Positions 37,888 to 52,958 of a stretch of DNA of 64,000 nucleotides are shown here, piece after piece. A model generated the notes under the pieces. It did not search any database. It was given only the letters and a program-made list of their open reading frames with translations, and was not told the origin of the DNA. This stretch comes from Sipunculus nudus (taxonomy: Eukaryota; Annelida; Sipuncula; Golfingiida; Sipunculidae). The position numbers were made by a program, and so were the translations under genes. The stretch is from positions 1,176,479 through 1,240,478 of the forward strand of contig CM049321.1 in the NCBI GenBank assembly GCA_026874595.1. Direction: 5' to 3'. How positions within the stretch are numbered: the stretch's first letter is position 1; each line of letters opens with the position of its first letter.

Positions 37888-38334
37888 TTTTATAAAGAAT
37901 GATGGCGTGGTCAGAGAGAAAAAGGAAGTAACGAATATATATACAGCTTTAATATATATGAGGTTAACGTCCGGGTGTAAAGATAAACGACACCCTATCA
38001 AAACCAGCATAATAACTCGGGTTGCCAAAAAAAGGATAATAGGGAAATTATCTACATATTAGCATTATTTACATTTTCATTAGGTTCAACTTTAGAGAAA
38101 ATAACCAATGATGGAATGATTATATAAACTATATTGTTTCTGGATAATTGTTTTATAAAAAAATCAATCTTGTCAAATCAATAAAGAAACTTCATCTATA
38201 TTGATGTCACAAGTTCACGTGATATTTAAAAGAAAGATGTTCTTAACATATTTTAATCCGGACGAAAAATGTCCATATCCTGTCACTGAAAACTACTTTG
38301 ACTATTCTGTTAGGAAAACATGCGATAATCAACA
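37888..38334 (-). promoter_or_regulatory. Intergenic spacer E/F
   Basis: Equivalent spacer in unit 5, the last of the central subtype on the right. Confidence 0.38.
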
Positions 38335-39958
38335 TCAGCAAAAATGATATAATTTTGCATTATCGCAGTCATATTTATTGCAGTTTTTAGTACATTTAAA
38401 GAGGTCGGTTTTACTGCGTATGTCTCTGTTCCTTTCAGTTACATGTTTCCTCTTCGGTGTCCCAGACCTAGAATATGATAAAAAACATAAAAACCAAAAT
38501 TGTATATTGTTCTTTGATTTTCGTCCCGTTTGATAATATTTAATAGTACTGCTGAAACGCAACCTTAAACGTGTTTTATTTAAATTTAAGGATGTAGTGT
38601 TAACCCATTGGGGATTACATAATATTATGACCGTGATTGACCATGAGAATAACCTCCACTCTCAGTTACGAAAATTATAAAATACAGAACGACATGTCTA
38701 AACCTAATAGGTTTAGCTTCATGAAAAGTATATTTGGCAATGATGAGACGGGTAACCAAACAAAGATACCAATGATTTCTTAATATATCAAAGTTATGTT
38801 ATAAGTATTGTTACATGTTTAACGGGTAAATCCCTATTTCTTATATCAGTTATCTCAGCTAATCAGTTATAACCCAGCTCTGGCAATATAATATAGTATA
38901 ATACAAAGCAACAGAAAATAAAATACCATTACTTCCTCGTATGAAATAATGTACAAATAACATATGATGACAGAAACAAATACTGAGAAAAGATAACCTC
39001 AGGTAAATTATTTGAAGCTGTGTTTTCCTAACTATCTTGCTTTCCTAGTCACTCGTGTAAACCAAGTTAGTTACCGCTATCAAGTGCCCAGGGGATCAAT
39101 TTATCACGTTTATCTTTTCGGAAAGTGTCAGCTCTCTGACAGACAAATGGCGATGTTGGAGGCTTCCGATTGAGAGTAAACAACTATTATTGTTGAGGAA
39201 TGGGTTTTACTCAATGCTTCTGAAGCGTTGACATTTATGGACTAGGTGATGTCTAACATCAGCATATGTTCAGTCATGAATAAGTAGAGATTATAATGAG
39301 TACAGAGTACAAAACGAGGTCCAAAAGTATCAGGATATATGATGTAGGGTGTGCTTAGCCACAATGTGCAGGGAGGGTAAAAAAATCTCCTTGTAAAAGG
39401 AAGTCGGAATTATAGCCATGTCAAATAGACATATTTATATCAACAACAATAATATATTAAGTGATAAAGGAAGTCACTAAAATTCTTGAGCATTTTCAAG
39501 TGAAATACTTGCAAATGTCGTAACATCTTGAAAGACATGGTCTATTTCTACGAAACTGAAGTGCTCCCAAAAATATATAATTTAAAATGGTGATATCTGT
39601 ACGACAACATTAATATCAAACATATTATATTCAGTAAACTTAACAAAAGCTTAAGCTTTGTGTGCAAAAGTACCATCTTGTACATGTTTTGTACCTCCGT
39701 TTTCTTCTGACAGCTTCTTTAAATAATCGGGTAAGATTTGTTCTTAAGCATTCTGAATTAGTTTAATTCATAATAGTTACATTCGTCCATCAGGATCTGA
39801 TCGATCTATGAACTAGATTTATTTGTTAACCGTACACCAAACAAAAATATCTTACGGTCCAGGCTGTGTTGTCGGTGAAATGTAAATATAAAGAGGGCAC
39901 TTTAGCAGAATGCTCAAGTATGCTATCCTAAGATTAGGAAATCGATATGACTTATGAT

Positions 39959-40009
<51 letters not shown>

Positions 40010-43000
40010 GTTAGAGCATAAGGTTAATAGGACATTATGAGGATTTTCTGCATGAAACCTGTCCCAGCAATATCTCAATTTCCTCTATTATCTACTTTCC
40101 TACCTCTGCCTTTTCCCGAGACAGCTTGTCAGAAAACATTCCAATAATGCAATCACAATAACTGATCCAGTGATACCGTTTAGGGCATAGATGATCAACC
40201 AATGAGAACCTAGAACGTAATAAACAAGAAAAATCCAGTTTTTCATGATCTATAGACGAAATATTGAAATTTGAATCTGGAATTAAAAAGAAAATAGCTT
40301 TGTGTTTCCTAGTTATGTTGTTCACCGGAGCTGTTTTTATATTCTAGAGATATTTAAGAAAAATGTAACATACGTTACGCTTATTCTTTCAATAACTGTA
40401 CAAGTCATTTGATATTTTAAAAAAGTGTTTGCAAAGACATTAAACCTGTTCACAGAAATTTGTATAGGTTCCAGATTTTTATCTATTCGTACAAATACAG
40501 TAATAACCCGCCTTGCGGCCACATCACAATTTTGACAAACCCATCATTACGAACACTTTTGTTAGTCCCGATTTTATGATCCAGGTTACTTAGAATTTTA
40601 AAAATACGACCACTCCTATATTATTTGGTCAGTCCCAAAGGTGGTCGTTATTATGCGGTTTCACTGTAGTTATATTCGTTAAATAGTGAATGTATATGTG
40701 ATATACTTATGAAGAATTTTGTCCCTGGTTATCTACCCCCTTTGAATGTTTTTCCCCTTGAAAAAGAAGGAGTTTCCTACATTACCAGACAAGAGCATTT
40801 ATTAAAAACCTAGGGAGTATACACAAATATTGAAATTTGAATCTGCAAATGAAAGAGAATAGCTTTGTAGTTTTGTATTATCTACAGTTATTTGTTCTTC
40901 GGAGTTGTTTATATATTCTAGAGATATTTAAGAAACATGTAACTTACATCTCGCTTATTCTTTCAATAACTGTAACAAGTCATTTGATATTCAAAAATAC
41001 CATTCTGTTTGCAGAGACATTAACTCTGTTCACAAAAATGTGTATAGGTTCCCAATTTTTATCTATTCGTTCATATAAAGTGAAACCCCGCCGTAAGACC
41101 ACCTTACAATTGCGACCAACCAAGTACTCCTACCCCCATATTACGACCAATTTGGTCAGTTCCCAAGTTTTTCGTTTTGGGGGAGTTCCACTGTACTTAT
41201 TCTCGTGAAATAGTGAATGTATATGTGATATACTTATAGAGAATTTTGTCCCTGTTAACACCTTCCTTTAAATGTTTCTGCCCTCGAAAAAAAGGGGTTT
41301 CCTACATCACCAGACAAAAGCATTTAATAACAACCTAGGAACAAAACTCATTTATAAACTACAAATAGAGTATAGTAGGCACAGTTTATGTAAAAATAGG
41401 ACAGGTATCTAAAGTAAAACTAAGCAAAGTTAATAGAACAACGGTTTCTCGTAGTACCTATTTCAGCTTTTGTCAATGAGTGAAATGTTTCTTCGGAACT
41501 TCCATGTGTAGACGGTGCTTCCGGTTCTGTTGTTGACATATGATTCACCATGACATCTGAGGGTTTTAATGAACTGTTTTCAAATGGATCTTAAGGGAGG
41601 TAATTGCATATCTTCACTACGATCGTCTACATTTCTGTGGAATTGAAATATCTCAGCGTATTCACGAACGCAGGTTTAATAAGTAAAAGAGATTAAAAGG
41701 GATAAATCAATTTTTATTTCAAATACTTTAATTGCAGAGGGTGCTTGTTCATAACCCCAGATATTATAAATTCTATCTCTTTTCCCATAGCCTTTGCTTT
41801 GAAGCCCAGCCACCAAGTGATATTTCAACATGATATGACAAAAAAAAATATATGTTTTTGACAAGTCAAATCACTTGTGATTGCTTATGGTCACGGACAA
41901 TCGGTCCAATTTTGGAATTTTACCCTATAGACATACCTGGTTAGTACTACAATCATAATATGCCTCTATGCCTAGCTATCGCTCATAGGTATAGACCGAC
42001 CATCATATAACTACCTATGATCAGTCTTTGAGAGCATGTAGCTCCAGTCACAAAATCTTAAAACCATTATGTAGGTTGACCGCTTAGAGGACTATCAAAA
42101 ACTAGCAGGCGAGTTCACGGCACTCATCCGCTAATCACAAGTGTCACGATAACTTCCTAGAGGTTATATTTATAGATTACTCGAAAAAAATCCCTCATTC
42201 CACAAGCATATGAAGAGGACTGGTCTACCAGTTCAACCAAAATAGCTCCTAATGATGAAATTAAAGTTGAAACAGGAACAGAGATGTCCTACTTCTGTGA
42301 AATTCCTTTAGAAAAGGGAGAAAGCAGTGAGCATGTAGCTCCAGTCACAAAAACTTAAAACCACTATGTAGGTTGACCGCTCGGAAGAGGCTATGAAAGG
42401 TGTTTTGGTTGCGTCAGCGTTCCGAGAAAGAATTTTAGGTGGCTCCTCGCGTTTATGTTTATACCCTTTGGTTAGAAAGGTTTGTTGTCCCATTGTCCTA
42501 CGGCTAATTAAGCTAGAAGATTAAAAAGTGTTTCTCAGATGTGGACAACCATTCAAGGACCCATTGGTGAAACCTACCAGCCGTATAAATACCACAACAA
42601 GTGACCCATGGTTCATGACGCTCAGCTGTAATTGACAAGTATACCTCTGAAGCATGTATCAATTATTGATTCTTTAATCTGGCAAAAAATTGATAAGTAA
42701 CCCTGAACAATGGCTAGAATGACTTCTAGATGTTCAAAAACATGTTTTTTCATAGTTCTTGGTATATAGGTAACGGGGAAAAAGATTTTACTGGGAACTC
42801 ACTAGATGCTAACTTAGAAGTTTCTATTTCACACTGCTATGACTTGTGTTCATCTGACTTATAGGGTACTCAAATCATGCTGTTTCACACAATTCACAGC
42901 ATACAGGTCACAGTGACCTTAATAACCGAGGACTTCCCTGGATTTCACATTAGAAGATTTTATGACTAACAGATCATCTGACCTATGGGGTGCTCAAATA

Positions 43001-44792
43001 TTATTTTTGCTAAAGAGCACAGAATAAAGGTTTCAGTGACCTTATTTAATATCTCTAAGGGCTTCTAATTTAAGTCAGCATTACTTAATAATTTCTTAGA
43101 TTTGCTAAGGACCTCCCTGGATGTACAGTTAGTAGGTTTTAGGTTTAACAGGATTAAATATATTTCCTGTGTTTTGACATAGTGCATTATATTTGAGCCC
43201 ATAACTTCAATAATTTAAGCAATAGTGACCTGATTTATTGTAAGTACATAGAAATATTATGCAGAATTTGTAATGTAAAACAAGAATACAATTACCCCAG
43301 TGGTTTTTATAATGGGCAGTTTTGAAGTTAAAGAATAGGTTTGTACTGGAAAACGGAGGTTTTCGCCTAATTCCTCAAAGCAACGAAGTCGTAGTGACCG
43401 ATTTGTGTATTGTGGTTTGGTAGGATAACTTGGGGACGTCTCATTGGATGTAAAATTTTAGATCCGTAGGTCCGACGGTTTCAAAACGGGAACTGTTAAC
43501 GGACGAACGGGCCGGACGGACAAAAGGAAAAGGACCATCCCTGTAGCTCAGATGACTTATTATCACCTGAGCTAAAAACACTCATGTTCAGTGAGTTGAC
43601 GGGACATTTTGCCTGTCAAACAGAATTCTAGCCGATGAAAATGATAATAAACACAACCACCTCTTAAATCCGATAAAGTTTTTCAAAGGTCTTTTAAAAC
43701 TTCCGGCTCTCACTGAGTGGTTAGCTAGTCGTAAAGTATGTGGGAACCAAATCTTTGCATGTTGTCACCGCTACTGTGTTAGCCAGGCAAAATTAAAAGC
43801 ACGTCACGACAACCGCCTACTTTTTGTGACTAGTCGTAATTGCAGTTAAGGCGAGACAGTGCCTTAAAATGGTTAATAGCGACATTGCTCCTAAAAGGCT
43901 ATTTTACTCTAAAAGATTTAGACAGTACATTAGATTGCGACAAATAAATTTTCTACTGTGCACAAAACATCAATAAAACAGTTACAAGACAAAGTACATG
44001 AACAATGAATGAATACTTACAATTAAAACATAAAACTGGGTGTTTTTCATCGCACAAGGCGGGTTCCCACATCACACCGTCGTTTATGACAGACACCACT
44101 GCGCAGGAGCCTCCATCATACCTGTGCCACCGGTAAGACCTTGCAATATCAGATTCTTCGGAGAAATATCCACATAATATAAACATTTTACATAATATGT
44201 AAAATATATATGCATACATGTTTCTGAAGACGTTTGAAACATTCACATTTCCATATTCCAGTATGTTAACAACATTTATATCTGCCCCCGGGCTAAAATT
44301 TAAATCCCAAACCAGTAGGGTCAATAACAATAAATCACAATTTCAACTTTTCTTCTTTCATGTTACGTCTTATAAATAGTTGTGAACTACTGTTTCCAGG
44401 GAACTTCGTCGTTTATACATATGTATCGTACAGCTAGGAAAAATTTAAACAGATTGCAACAAATGATATTACGAACAAATGAATAAATATTTCGAATTTT
44501 ATAGTTAAACCAATAAATTTAATTTACATATTAGATCATGGAAAACTTACTTCCCCTAGGCAATAATAAATTCCATCTGGCTCTGGCTAACCCAATCCAT
44601 ACTTCTTTACAGTTTTCATTGGTAAGTGTTTTGTTCAATACGTGATCTGGCTGAACTGATAGCTTCATATTGTCCCTGAAGCAACTTGAACTTGCGTCAT
44701 ACCAGTTCAGCTTTTTACAATGAATCGATAAGCAAACACCGCCGTAACACCGACCTGAGGGACAACCCCCGCATCCTGAAGAAACACATCCA

Positions 44793-44859
<67 letters not shown>

Positions 44860-45984
44860 TTATAAAATCGCACAAAATAATGGAAAAAATACACAGCAGA
44901 GCTTTTCTTAGAATATGACATGAATGTTGATGAATTTATAAAAACGAAATAGCCCTTACCTTTTCTCTCGCAAATATATCCATCTACTCTTTTTGAACAT
45001 TCTGTTGCATATAATCCCTACAGCCTCAGAGCAGCACAATCCATATTATTCCGCTCAGATCTTCTAATCTTATCTATGATAAGAAAAACAAAGTCTATAT
45101 CATGTTGGGGTTAGTGATAAATCCTTAAAGACATCTAACATTTGGAAGAACAAAATCAAAATAAAAAATCTTTCTCCTGAATGAATCATTTAACATACTA
45201 TAATTAGTAAAATTTCTCATTCATTGCCATCATTTTTGTTTGTAATTTAGTTCCAACTTTTTGCGCCTGATGCTTTGTTCAACGATTATTTAAAGTCTCG
45301 ATAGGGCATAAACTTAAATACCGCGTTTACACCCGTCAATATACGACTAAGGTTCTGTTTCCTCCCGTCGTAATCAAAGTTAAGGATATTTGGTTATACC
45401 ATGCCATTCGGTAAAAAAAGACATATACAGTTCTTTATTGGTTGTATTTTGCCAGTTACAAAACTTTCCACCTTATCCCCTGTCAAACATTTTGACAACC
45501 GGCTATGTAGAGAATAAACCCAAATACCGTGTTTTCGCCCATCTATATATAACCATTGCTCTGTTTCCACACGCCGTAATCCAAACCAGGCTTTATTTAA
45601 CCCAAGACTTCGCAATGTCTTCTGTATTTTACCAAGGTTTCCTCTCCCTTGTTCAATAGGCAGTAACTTCCCTTGCTCTTTGCATTTTCCGTGTGCTTTG
45701 CTAAATGTCTGTGAGGTACTTTCAAAAGTGTTGGCCCCTGAAATATATGGCAGAAAAGGTATGAAAGAAATTTAAAGCGAGAAAATTCAATTCTACACAT
45801 TCAAAAAAACGTCCGTGTATGCAATCAATCTTCCTGCAGCGAAATTAAACGAAACAGGACTGCAGCTTTTGTCTGTATGGTCAATATGTTTTATATAATA
45901 TTCGTAAATTTTCTTACCAAGAATAATGTGGGTGGCGAAGACATATTTGAGACAGTACAGTAATAGAATAGCCCTTAGCAACAT
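38335..45984 (-). CDS. Copy F: two-CTLD gene with altered stalk acceptor
   Basis: Exons are 45918-45984, 45472-45737, 44960-45017, 44551-44775, 44021-44155, 41458-41589, 40104-40249 and 38335-38467. It is a mosaic: the 5' part is the flanking subtype (MLLRAILLLY) while the tail is the central subtype (ends FC). The exon 6 acceptor has changed from ctcttcag to cccttaag, keeping the AG but losing the preferred pyrimidine before it, which may reduce inclusion of the stalk exon. Skipping exon 6 (132 bases, phase 1 to 1) would not change the frame. Confidence 0.74.
39962..40007. repeat. (TA)n tract, intron 7, unit 5
   Basis: 46 bases. Confidence 0.95.
44798..44856. repeat. (TA)n tract, intron 3, unit 6
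   Basis: 59 bases. Confidence 0.95.
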
Positions 45985-46431
45985 TTTTATAAAGAATGAT
46001 GGCGTGGTCAGAGAGAAAAAGGAAGTAACGAATATATATACAGCTTTAATATATATGAGGTTAACGTCCGGGTGTAAAGATAAACGACACCCTATCAAAA
46101 CCAGCATAATAACTCGGGTAGCCAAAAAAAGGATAATAGGGAAATTATCTACATATTAGCATTATTTACATTTTCATTAGGTCCAACTTTAGAGAAAATA
46201 ACCAATGATGGAATGATTATATAAACTATATTGTTTCTGGATAATTGTTTTATAAAAAAATCAATCTTGTCAAATCAATAAAGAAACTTCATCTATATTG
46301 ATGTCACAAGTTCACGTGATATTTAAAAGAAAGATGTTCTTAACATATTTTAATCCGGACGAAAAATGTCCATATCCTGTCACTGAAAACTACTTTGACT
46401 ATTCTGTTAGGAAAACATGCGATAATCAACA
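45985..46431 (-). promoter_or_regulatory. Intergenic spacer F/G
   Basis: Equivalent spacer in unit 6. It carries flanking-subtype variants (gtagcc near 46118, gtccaac near 46181) shared with unit 7. Confidence 0.38.
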
Positions 46432-48055
46432 TCAGGAAAAGTGATATAATTTTGCATTATCGCAGTCATATTTATTGCAGTTTTTAGTACATTTAAAGAG
46501 GTCGGTTTTACTGCGTATGTCTCTGTTCCTTTCAGTTACATGTTTCCTCTTCGGTGTCCCAGACCTAGAATATGATAAAAAACATAAAAACCAAAATTGT
46601 ATATTGTTCTTTGATTTTCGTCCCGTTTGATAATATTTAATAGTACTGCTGAAACGCAACCTTAAACGTGTTTTATTTAAATTTAAGGATGTAGTGTTAA
46701 CCCATTGGGGATTACATAATATTATGACCGTGATTGACCGTGAGAATAACCTCCACTCTCAGTTACGAAAATTATAAAATACAGAACGACATGTCTAAAC
46801 CTAATAGGTTTAGCTTCATGAAAAGTATATTTGGCAATGATGAGACGGGTAACCAAACAAAGATACCAATGATTTCTTAATATATCAAAGTTATGTTATA
46901 AGTATTGTTACATGTTTAACGGGTAAATCCCTATTTCTTATATCAGTTATCTCAGCTAATCAGTTATAACCCAACTCTGGCAATATAATATAGTATAATA
47001 CAAAGCAACAGAAAATAAAATACCATTACTTCCTCGTATGAAATAATGTACAAATAACATATGATGACAGAAACAAATACTGAGAAAAGATAACCTCAGG
47101 TAAATTATTTGAAGCTGTGTTTTCCTAACTATCTTGCTTTCCTAGTCACTCGTGTAAACCAAGTTAGTTACCGCTATCAAGTGCCCAGGGGATCAATTTA
47201 TCACGTTTATCTTTTCGGAAAGTGTCAGCTCTCTGACAGACAAATGGCGATGTTGGAGGCTTCCGATTGAGAGTAAACAACTATTATTGTTGAGGAATGG
47301 GTTTTACTCAATGCTTCTGAAGCGTTGACATTTATGGACTAGGTGATGTCTAACATCAGCATATGTTCAGTCATGAATAAGTAGAGATTATAATGAGTAC
47401 AGAGTACAAAACGAGGTCCAAAAGTATCAGGATATATGATGTAGGGTGTGCTTAGCCACAATGTGCAGGGAGGGTAAAAAAATCTCCTTGTAAAAGGAAG
47501 TCGGAATTATAGCCATGTCAAATAGACATATTTATATCAACAACAATAATATATTAAGTGATAAAGGAAGTCACTAAAATTCTTGAGCATTTTCAAGTGA
47601 AATACTTGCAAATGTCGTAACATCTTGAAAGACATGGTCTATTTCTACGAAACTGAAGTGCTTCCAAAAATATATAATTTAAAATGGTGATATCTGTACG
47701 ACAACATTAATATCAAACATATTATATTCAGTAAACTTAACAAAAGCTTAAGCTTTGTGTGCAAAAGTACCATCTTGTACATGTTTTGTACCTCCGTTTT
47801 CTTCTGACAGCTTCTTTAAATAATCGGGTAAGATTTGTTCTTAAGCATTCTGAATTAGTTTAATTCATAATAGTTACATTCGTCCATCAGGATCTGATCG
47901 ATCTATGAACTAGATTTATTTGTTAACCGTACACCAAACAAAAATATCTTACGGTCCAGGCTGTGTTGTCGGTGAAATGTAAATATAAAGAGGGCACTTT
48001 AGCAGAATGCTCAAGTATGCTATCCTAAGATTAGGAAATCGATATGACTTATGAT

Positions 48056-48100
<45 letters not shown>

Positions 48101-51100
48101 GTTAGAGCATAAGGTTAATAGGACATTATGAGGATTTTCTGCATGAAACCTGTCCCAGCAATATCTCAATTTCCTCTATTATCTACTTTCCTACCTCTGC
48201 CTTTTCCCGAGACAGCTTGTCAGAAAACATTCCAATAATGCAATCACAATAACTGATCCAGTGATACCGTTTAGGGCATAGATGATCAACCAATGAGAAC
48301 CTAGAACGTAATAAACAAGAAAAATCCAGTTTTTCATGATCTATAGACGAAATATTGAAATTTGAATCTGGAATTAAAAAGAAAATAGCTTTGTGTTTCC
48401 TAGTTATTTTGTTCACCGGAGCTGTTTTTATATTCTAGAGATATTTAAGAAAAATGTAACATACGTTACGCTTATTCTTTCAATAACTGTACAAGTCATT
48501 TGATATTTTAAAAAAGTGTTTGCAAAGACATTAAACCTGTTCACAGAAATTTGTATAGGTTCCAGATTTTTATCTATTCGTACAAATACAGTAATAACCC
48601 GCCTTGCGGCCACATCACAATTTTGACAAACCCATCATTACGAACACTTTTGTTAGTCCCGATTTTATGATCCTGGTTACTTAGAATTTTAAAAATACGA
48701 CCACTCCTATATTATTTGGTCAGTCCCAAAGGTGGTCGTTATTATGCGGTTTCACTGTAGTTATATTCGTTAAATAGTGAATGTATATGTGATATACTTA
48801 TGAAGAATTTTGTCCCTGGTTATCTACCCCCTTTGAATGTTTTTCCCCTTGAAAAAGAAGGAGTTTCCTACATTACCAGACAAGAGCATTTATTAAAAAC
48901 CTAGGGAGTATACACAAATATTGAAATTTGAATCTGCAAATGAAAGAGAATAGCTTTGTAGTTTTGTATTATCTACAGTTATTTGTTCTTCGGAGTTGTT
49001 TATATATTCTAGAGATATTTAAGAAACATGTAACTTACATCTCGCTTATTCTTTCAATAACTGTAACAAGTCATTTGATATTCAAAAATACAATTCTGTT
49101 TGCAGAGACATTAACTCTGTTCACAAAAATGTGTATAGGTTCCCAATTTTTATCTATTCGTTCATATAAAGTGAAACCCCGCCGTAAGACCACCTTACAA
49201 TTGCGACCAACCAAGTACTCCTACCCCCATATTACGACCAATTTGGTCAGTTCCCAAGTTGTTCGTTTTGGGGGAGTTCCACTGTACTTATTCTCGTGAA
49301 ATAGTGAATGTATATGTGATATACTTATAGAGAATTTTGTCCCTGTTAACACCTTCCTTTAAATGTTTCTGCCCTCGAAAAAAGGGGTTTCCTACATCAC
49401 CAGACAAAAGCATTTAATAACAACCTAGGAACAAAACTCATTTATAAACTACAAATAGAGTATAGTAGGCACAGTTTATGTAAAAATAGGACAGGTATCT
49501 AAAGTAAAACTAAGCAAAGTTAATTGAACAACGGTTTCTCGTAGTACCTATTTCAGCTTTTGTCAATGAGTGAAATGTTTCTTCGGAACTTCCATGTGTA
49601 GACGGTGCTTCCGGTTCTGTTGTTGACATATGATTCACCATGACATCTGAGGGTTTTAATGAACTGTTTTCAAATGGATCTTAAGGGAGGTAATTGCATA
49701 TCTTCACTACGATCGTCTACATTTCTGTGGAATTGAAATATCTCAGCGTATTCACGAACGCAGGTTTAATAAGTAAAAGAGATTAAAAGGGATAAATCAA
49801 TTTTTATTTCAAATACTTTAATTGCAGAGGGTGCTTGTTCATAACCCCAGATATTATAAATTCTATCTCTTTTCCCATAGCCTTTGCTTTGAAGCCCAGC
49901 CACCAAGTGATATTTCAACATGATATGACAAAAAAAAATATATGTTTTTGACAAGTCAAATCACTTGTGATTGCTTATGGTCACGGACAATCGGTCCAAT
50001 TTTGGAATTTTACCCTATAGACATACCTGGTTAGTACTACAATCATAATATGCCTCTATGCCTAGCTATCGCTCATAGGTATAGACCGACCATCATATAA
50101 CTACCTATGATCAGTCTTTGAGAGCATGTAGCTCCAGTCACAAAATCTTAAAACCATTATGTAGGTTGACCGCTTAGAGGACTATCAAAAACTAGCAGGC
50201 GAGTTCACGGCACTCATCCGCTAATCACAAGTGTCACGATAACTTCCTAGAGGTTATATTTATAGATTACTCGAAAAAAAATCCCTCATTCCACAAGCAT
50301 ATGAAGAGGACTGGTCTACCAGTTCAACCAAAATAGCTCCTAATGATGAAATTAAAGTTGAAACAGGAACAGAGATGTCCTACTTCTGTGAAATTCCTTT
50401 AGAAAAGGGAGAAAGCAGTGAGCATGTAGCTCCAGTCACAAAAACTTAAAACCACTATGTAGGTTGACCGCTCGGAAGAGGCTATGAAAGGTGTTTTGGT
50501 TGCGTCAGCGTTCCGAGAAAGAATTTTAGGTGGCTCCTCGCGTTTATGTTTATACCCTTTGGTTAGAAAGGTTTGTTGTCCCATTGTCCTACGGCTAATT
50601 AAGCTAGAAGATTAAAAAGTGTTTCTCAGATGTGGACAACCATTCAAGGACCCATTGGTGAAACCTACCAGCCGTATAAATACCACAACAAGTGACCCAT
50701 GGTTCATGACGCTCAGCTGTAATTGACAAGTATACCTCTGAAGCATGTATCAATTATTGATTCTTTAATCTGGCAAAAAATTGATAAGTAACCCTGAACA
50801 ATGGCTAGAATGACTTCTAGATGTTCAAAAACATGTTTTTTCATAGTTCTTGGTATATAGGTAACGGGGAAAAAGATTTTACTGGGAACTCACTAGATGC
50901 TAACTTAGAAGTTTCTATTTCACACTGCTATGACTTGTGTTCATCTGACTTATAGGGTACTCAAATCATGCTGTTTCACACAATTCACAGCATACAGGTC
51001 ACAGTGACCTTAATAACCGAGGACTTCCCTGGATTTCACATTAGAAGATTTTATGACTAACAGATCATCTGACCTATGGGGTGCTCAAATATTATTTTTG

Positions 51101-52883
51101 CTAAAGAGCACAGAATAAAGGTTTCAGTGACCTTATTTAATATCTCTAAGGGCTTCTAATTTAAGTCAGCATTACTTAATAATTTCTTAGATTTGCTAAG
51201 GACCTCCCTGGATGTACAGTTAGTAGGTTTTAGGTTTAACAGGATTAAATATATTTCCTGTGTTTTGACATAGTGCATTATATTTGAGCCCATAACTTCA
51301 ATAATTTAAGCAATAGTGACCTGATTTATTGTAAGTACATAGAAATATTATGCAGAATTTGTAATGTAAAACAAGAATACAATTACCCCAGTGGTTTTTA
51401 TAATGGGCAGTTTTGAAGTTAAAGAATAGGTTTGTACTGGAAAACGGAGGTTTTCGCCTAATTCCTCAAAGCAACGAAGTCGTAGTGACCGATTTGTGTA
51501 TTGTGGTTTGGTAGGATAACTTGGGGACGTCTCATTGGATGTAAAATTTTAGATCCGTAGGTCCGACGGTTTCAAAACGGGAACTGTTAACGGACGAACG
51601 GGCCGGACGGACAAAAGGAAAAGGACCATCCCTGTAGCTCAGATGACTTATTATCACCTGAGCTAAAAACACTCATGTTCAGTGAGTTGACGGGACATTT
51701 TGCCTGTCAAACAGAATTCTAGCCGATGAAAATGATAATAAACACAACCACCTCTTAAATCCGATAAAGTTTTTCAAAGGTCTTTTAAAACTTCCGGCTC
51801 TCACTGAGTGGTTAGCTAGTCGTAAAGTATGTGGGAACCAAATCTTTGCATGTTGTCACCGCTACTGTGTTAGCCAGGCAAAATTAAAAGCACGTCACGA
51901 CAACCGCCTACTTTTTGTGACTAGTCGTAATTGCAGTTAAGGCGAGACAGTGCCTTAAAATGGTTAATAGCGACATTGCTCCTAAAAGGCTATTTTACTC
52001 TAAAAGATTTAGACAGTACATTAGATTGCGACAAATAAATTTTCTACTGTGCACAAAACATCAATAAAACAGTTACAAGACAAAGTACATGAACAATGAA
52101 TGAATACTTACAATTAAAACATAAAACTGGGTGTTTTTCATCGCACAAGGCGGGTTCCCACATCACACCGTCGTTTATGACAGACACCACTGCGCAGGAG
52201 CCTCCATCATACCTGTGCCACCGGTAAGACCTTGCAATATCAGATTCTTCGGAGAAATATCCACATAATATAAACATTTTACATAATATGTAAAATATAT
52301 ATGCATACATGTTTCTGAAGACGTTTGAAACATTCACATTTCCATATTCCAGTATGTTAACAACATTTATATCTGCCCCCGGGCTAAAATTTAAATCCCA
52401 AACCAGTAGGGTCAATAACAATAAATCACAATTTCAACTTTTCTTCTTTCATGTTACGTCTTATAAATAGTTGTGAACTACTGTTTCCAGGGAACTTCGT
52501 CGTTTATACATATGTATCGTACAGCTAGGAAAAATTTAAACAGATTGCAACAAATGATATTACGAACAAATGAATAAATATTTCGAATTTTATAGTTAAA
52601 CCAATAAATTTAATTTACATATTAGATCATGGAAAACTTACTTCCCCTAGGCAATAATAAATTCCATCTGGCTCTGGCTAACCCAATCCATACTTCTTTA
52701 CAGTTTTCATTGGTAAGTGTTTTGTTCAATACGTGATCTGGCTGAACTGATAGCTTCATATTGTCCCTGAAGCAACTTGAACTTGCGTCATACCAGTTCA
52801 GCTTTTTACAATGAATCGATAAGCAAACACCGCCGTAACACCGACCTGAGGGACAACCCCCGCATCCTGAAGAAACACATCCA

Positions 52884-52958
<75 letters not shown>

